Both the position numbers and the translations under genes were made by a program. The notes under the pieces were generated by a model that saw only the letters and a list, made by a program, of their open reading frames with translations, made no database searches and had not been told where the DNA came from. From Dehalococcoidales bacterium (GTDB lineage: Bacteria; Chloroflexota; Dehalococcoidia; Dehalococcoidales; DAOVUZ01): a stretch of DNA of 8,721 bases. The stretch spans positions 1 through 8,721 of the forward strand of contig DAOVUZ010000021.1 of the NCBI GenBank assembly GCA_030632305.1, read 5' to 3'. Below, piece after piece: positions 6,166 to 8,721 of the stretch; positions within the stretch are counted from its first letter, which is position 1; the number at the start of each line of letters is the position of its first letter.

Positions 6166-7416
6166 ATGCTTTATAATCAGCAGCGGGTAGTAGTTACTGG
6201 TATGGGAGTTATTAGCCCCGTAGGTCTGACGGTTTCTGACATGTGGGAAGCCCTCATCTCAGGGAAATCGGGGGTTAATTATATCAGCTACTTCGACCCG
6301 GCACCTTTTGAGACCAAATTTGCCGCTGAAGTCAAGGATTTTAGCCCCACCGTGTATGTTAGCCGGAGGGAAGCACACCGCATGAATAGGTTTACCCAGT
6401 TCGCTATAGCGGCAAGCCTTCAGGCAGTAGAAGCGGCGGGGTTGACGATAGATAATAGCAATGCTGAGGAGGCTGGTGTTATCATTGGCAACAGCGTCTG
6501 CGGTCTGCTTGAGGTTGCCGAACAATTAAAGGTACTGAGTGAAAACGGCCCCAGAAGGATAAGCCCGATTCTCGCGCCGACGATGACCGGTGATGCGGCT
6601 CCAGTACAGGTTTCGTTGATATTGGGTGTCAAAGGACCGAATTACTCTCCATCCTCGGCATGCTCCAGCAGCGCTGATAGCATCGGTCAGGCCTATGAGG
6701 TAATTCGACATGGAGAAACAAAAGTAATAATCGCTGGTGGCACTGAAGCGCCGATAACGCCTATCTGCATTGCCGCGTTCAACGCCGCCCGTGCTTTATC
6801 AACAAGGAATCACGAACCCAAGAATGCCTGCCGACCTTTTGATGCTGAACGTGATGGCTTTATCTTAGGCGAGGGCGCCGCCATTATTATACTTGAGGAC
6901 CTCAGCTATGCTCTTGAGCGTGGAGCCCCTATCTTGGCCGAAATTATAGGATACAGCGCCACTAGTGATGCCTTTCATATCACTCAGCCTGCTCCTAATG
7001 GTGAGAGCGCTACCAGAGCCCTAAGCCTAGCCATGAAGAGAGCGGGAGTTAGCCCCGACGAGGTTGACTATATCAATGCCCATGGCAGTGCTACCGTGCT
7101 TAACGACAAAACAGAAACCCGAACCATTAAAAGTGTGTTTGGCAAATCCGCATACCGTATCCCGATATCAGCCAATAAATCCATGACCGGGCATCTTCTG
7201 GGAGCATCCGGTGCTATTGAGGCAATAATGTGTATTCTAGCCATAAATCACGGGATTATACCGCCAACTTTAAACCTCACTCATCCTGACCCTGAGTGCG
7301 ACCTGGACTATGTGCCCAATAAGGCGCGCCCGGTTGAGGTAACGACAGCCATATCAAATTCCTTCGGCTTTGGCGGACATAACTCTGTGCTTATTTTCCG
7401 TCGCTACTCCGAGTGA
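6166..7416 (+). CDS. fabF: beta-ketoacyl-ACP synthase II-type condensing enzyme
   Basis: At 416 residues it is close to the E. coli FabF length and alignable to it from RVVVTGMGVISPVG at the N-terminus to NSFGFGGHN near the end. These enzymes extend an acyl chain by decarboxylative condensation with malonyl-ACP in the cytoplasm. The catalytic Cys166 (SSACSSSA), His306 (NAHGSAT) and His343 (KSMTGHLLGASGA) are all present, as is Lys338. Surroundings differ from the E. coli type: ACSSSADSIG in place of ACTSGVHNIG, HGSATVLND in place of HGTSTPAGD, and GNSVCGL in the segment shaping the acyl pocket. The enzyme may thus have a special substrate or pathway rather than bulk fatty-acid synthesis. It follows the HTH gene by two bases, with AGGAGG ten bases before the ATG. 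No other fatty-acid synthesis gene or acyl carrier protein is in view. Confidence 0.93.
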   Translation: MLYNQQRVVVTGMGVISPVGLTVSDMWEALISGKSGVNYISYFDPAPFETKFAAEVKDFSPTVYVSRREAHRMNRFTQFAIAASLQAVEAAGLTIDNSNAEEAGVIIGNSVCGLLEVAEQLKVLSENGPRRISPILAPTMTGDAAPVQVSLILGVKGPNYSPSSACSSSADSIGQAYEVIRHGETKVIIAGGTEAPITPICIAAFNAARALSTRNHEPKNACRPFDAERDGFILGEGAAIIILEDLSYALERGAPILAEIIGYSATSDAFHITQPAPNGESATRALSLAMKRAGVSPDEVDYINAHGSATVLNDKTETRTIKSVFGKSAYRIPISANKSMTGHLLGASGAIEAIMCILAINHGIIPPTLNLTHPDPECDLDYVPNKARPVEVTTAISNSFGFGGHNSVLIFRRYSE

Positions 7417-7569
7417 TTGCTTTAATCATGCCTCCACGTCTGCCACTAACTGCATTGAATCATACTAACCTTTTCAATCTATTAGCACTATTTATAGTGG
7501 AATATGGGTAATAGGCAGCAGACTACCTTGGGGAAGGCTGATAACATGCGGGGGCAAAGGGAGGCTTGA
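7417..7569. other. convergent intergenic region without a clear gene
   Basis: This 153-base gap lies between the ends of fabF and the ribbon-helix-helix gene. A short inverted repeat, CACTA-TTTA-TAGTG (7486-7499), is present but has no T-run on either side, so it is a weak terminator candidate at best. TAATAGGCAG at 7509-7518 matches nine of ten bases of the operator arm found upstream of the winged-helix gene. Confidence 0.4.
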
Positions 7570-7893
7570 TTAAAGCTTCTTAGCTTTGTTATCGGAGCTA
7601 CTCAGAGCTTGTAACTTCTGGCTCAGCTCTTCAAAAGTTTTATCCTGTGGCTGCTTGCCTAGCTCCAGTCCGTAGCTGATAAAGAACTCGAGGAAGTTGT
7701 GTAGCAGTTCCTTCATTCCCTGAGCGAATTGGTGGAATTCTTCCTTATCTACATAGTTGTGATTTCCGATGTCCTCCTTCAACTGGTTACCAATAAGGAA
7801 GTTGATAAACTCCGACTGGCTCATATCGCCACGATTTTCATCTACTTTTTTGACTATATCGGCATCAACTATTAACATTCTTTTCTCTGTCAC
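7570..7893 (-). CDS. ribbon-helix-helix DNA-binding protein
   Basis: From the GTG at 7893 the protein has 107 residues. The N-terminal part has the ribbon-helix-helix pattern of CopG/Arc-type regulators: a strand (KRMLIVDADIV), a first helix (KKVDENRG), and a second helix starting at a Ser-containing turn (SQSEFINFLIGNQL). The rest is mostly helical and acidic/aromatic (EEFHQFAQGMKELLHNFLEFFISYG), perhaps an oligomerisation or partner-binding region, and ends in a Lys-rich tail. The start choice rests on AAGGGG, six or so bases before the GTG; a longer version from TTG at 7908 would contain this site within its coding sequence and has no ribosome-binding site of its own. It lies about 90 bases downstream of the winged-helix gene on the same strand, so the two may be co-transcribed. 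No toxin gene partner is visible, so an antitoxin role is not supported. Confidence 0.75.
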   Translation of the reverse strand: MTEKRMLIVDADIVKKVDENRGDMSQSEFINFLIGNQLKEDIGNHNYVDKEEFHQFAQGMKELLHNFLEFFISYGLELGKQPQDKTFEELSQKLQALSSSDNKAKKL

Positions 7894-7982
7894 GTTATAC
7901 CCCTTCAATCGCTGGTAATTTAGAATAACCTGAAGGATACACTGCCCTCAGATTATCTCATTAAAAAATATCCCTTTAACCG

Positions 7983-8264
7983 TTAAAATCGGTCGTCATC
8001 ATCCAAGTTGAGCATCTTTATTATGCTGTTTATGGTATCGAGTAACTTTAAACCGCTATCCGTCACTTTATAGGTCACTGACGGATTACCCATCTCCATC
8101 TTGTCAATGAAACCCTCACTCATTAGAAAACCGAGGTATTTCTGTATCTGGCTATAGCTCAAATTGGCACCATACATAATCCTGGTCTTGCCCGCGCCAT
8201 TTTCGCCAACCTTCAACATATCGGCAATTATCTCGATATTAGAACGTCGCTGATTCACCTTCAT
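7983..8264 (-). CDS. archaeal-type winged helix-turn-helix regulator
   Basis: A 93-residue protein (from ATG at 8264) that is a single winged-helix domain of the kind common in archaeal transcription regulators (HTH_45-like). RRSNIEIIADMLKVGENGAGKTRIMYGANLSYSQIQKYLGFLMSEGFI gives the three helices; MEMGNPSVTYKVTDSGLKLLDTI gives the wing and the start of the last helix, and the protein ends in a short acidic tail (LDDDDRF). GTG at 8276 would add four residues. The ATG is preferred because GGGGGTG lies nine bases before it, whereas the GTG has no well-placed site. The gene has its own likely promoter, with an inverted repeat around the -10, consistent with autoregulation. It is followed by the ribbon-helix-helix gene. 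The bound ligand or DNA target is unknown. Confidence 0.82.
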   Translation of the reverse strand: MKVNQRRSNIEIIADMLKVGENGAGKTRIMYGANLSYSQIQKYLGFLMSEGFIDKMEMGNPSVTYKVTDSGLKLLDTINSIIKMLNLDDDDRF

Positions 8265-8279
8265 CCCCCATTTCACCCC

Positions 8280-8321
8280 CTACCTATTACCTAATTCAAT
8301 TGTACTACACATAATAGGTAG
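8280..8321. repeat. perfect 10-bp inverted repeat, probable operator of the winged-helix gene
   Basis: CTACCTATTA (8280-8289) and TAATAGGTAG (8312-8321) are perfect inverted copies, with centres 32 bases apart, about three helical turns. One arm lies between the predicted -35 and -10 and the other between the -10 and the start codon. A dimeric regulator bound here would block transcription; the winged-helix product itself is the natural candidate (inference). Confidence 0.7.
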
Positions 8322-8329
8322 TTTGTCAA
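8299..8329 (-). promoter_or_regulatory. probable promoter of the winged-helix gene
   Basis: On the minus strand TTGACA (8329-8324, 6/6) is followed by TACAAT (8304-8299, 5/6). The 19-base spacing is longer than the optimum of 17, which often goes with a weak or activator-dependent promoter. Transcription would start around 8292, inside the span of the inverted repeat. Confidence 0.5.
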
Positions 8330-8472
8330 ATAGTTAAGCTGAGGGGGCAGTAAAGACATGGTTGACATAATAGTTGTTGAGCGGGGTCGGCATGTAGAAT
8401 TAAGGTAGCATTTGCTTGAAGCGGGCCAGGGTTTCTAGTCAAGCGGGTGATAAGGTTACTTCATCAAAAACA

Positions 8473-8507
8473 ATATGGGCAGGAATTATTCCAATCCCTG
8501 CCCATAT
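8473..8507 (-). terminator. Rho-independent terminator of the gene entering from the right
   Basis: An 11-bp perfect stem (ATATGGGCAGG at 8473-8483 with its complement at 8497-8507) encloses a 13-base loop. Read on the minus strand it begins four bases after the stop codon at 8512 and is followed at once by TTGTTTTTG. This is a classic intrinsic terminator in position and form. Confidence 0.88.
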
Positions 8508-8511
8508 AAGC

Positions 8512-8721
8512 CTAGCCGTTAGCCACCTCTACCGGATAGGTATTAATGTAGTTAATAAGCTTATTCTCAAACAGGTACTCTGTGGGGTTCCAGACTTCAA
8601 GCTCGTTATAAACGTTAATGTCGTCGGTGAGGACGAGCCAAATCTTGGCACCATTCTGTGGATTTTTAGGATCTGGAAGGTTCATATTGAGTTCTACCGA
8701 ACCAGCCAGGTTGATGTTACC
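8512..8721 (-). CDS. C-terminal part of an unrecognised protein
   Basis: An open frame enters from the right edge on the minus strand and runs 69 codons to a TAG stop at 8512-8514; the start is outside the window. The visible part begins GNINLAGSVELNMN and continues with PKNPQNGAKIWLVLTDDINVY, ELEVWNPTEYLFE and ends in INTYPVEVANG. It is rich in Asn, Tyr and alternating hydrophobic residues, as in a beta-sandwich domain, and has few Lys/Arg, which would suit an exported or surface protein (inference). I do not recognise the family. A strong intrinsic terminator follows the stop, which supports it being a real gene end. Confidence 0.72.
   Translation of the reverse strand, partial: GNINLAGSVELNMNLPDPKNPQNGAKIWLVLTDDINVYNELEVWNPTEYLFENKLINYINTYPVEVANG

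Noticed and set aside
6259..6711. Minus-strand frames of 61-88 residues
   Set aside because: They are shadows of the fabF coding sequence with no domain, start signal or plausible promoter.
7570..8264. The two small regulators as a toxin-antitoxin pair
   Set aside because: Both are DNA-binding proteins; neither shows toxin motifs, and they are about 90 bases apart rather than overlapping.
8358..8454. TAG codons in the short frame read as pyrrolysine
   Set aside because: The frame is too short, the context shows no pyrrolysine genes, and a decayed gene or chance is simpler.

Overview
The window reads as a bacterial chromosome fragment of moderate GC content. The mix of genes suggests Chloroflexota, most likely the class Dehalococcoidia: a GH3-type acyl-adenylating enzyme, a membrane sensor fused to GGDEF and HD-GYP domains, a LuxR-type regulator, and small archaeal-looking winged-helix and ribbon-helix-helix regulators. 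This placement is inferred from gene content only; no marker gene or rRNA is present.

Layout. Bases 1-181 hold no convincing gene. On the minus strand, read right to left, come a GH3-family protein (4021-5682), a large seven-or-more-pass membrane sensor with GAF-GAF-GGDEF-HD-GYP domains (943-3939), and a NarL/FixJ-type regulator whose receiver has lost its acidic pair (182-862). The gaps are short (about 80 bases each), and a near-consensus promoter lies just before the sensor's ATG. A 268-base divergent intergenic region (5683-5950) follows, packed with repeats: three 13-bp copies of a palindromic motif, then two imperfect 72-bp units carrying a regularly phased GACTA/TAGTC pattern. On the plus strand a 70-residue excisionase-type helix-turn-helix protein (5951-6163) is tightly coupled to a FabF-like ketoacyl synthase (6166-7416). 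Beyond these, on the minus strand, are a ribbon-helix-helix protein (7570-7893) and, upstream of it, a winged-helix protein (7983-8264). The winged-helix promoter is straddled by a perfect 10-bp inverted repeat. The window ends with the C-terminus of an unrecognised minus-strand protein (8512-8721) followed by a clear intrinsic terminator.

How the genes may work together. The left half looks like a signalling block: a membrane sensor able in principle both to make and to break c-di-GMP, next to a transcription factor that probably does not rely on classical phosphorylation. The central block pairs two acyl-handling enzymes (GH3 adenylating enzyme and FabF-type condensing enzyme) around a shared repeat-rich control region, with a small DNA-binding protein as first gene of the fabF operon. 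The simplest reading is that this protein controls its own divergent promoter region. That is inference. The operator array is the most unusual item in the window; no complete novel defence or mobile system is visible.
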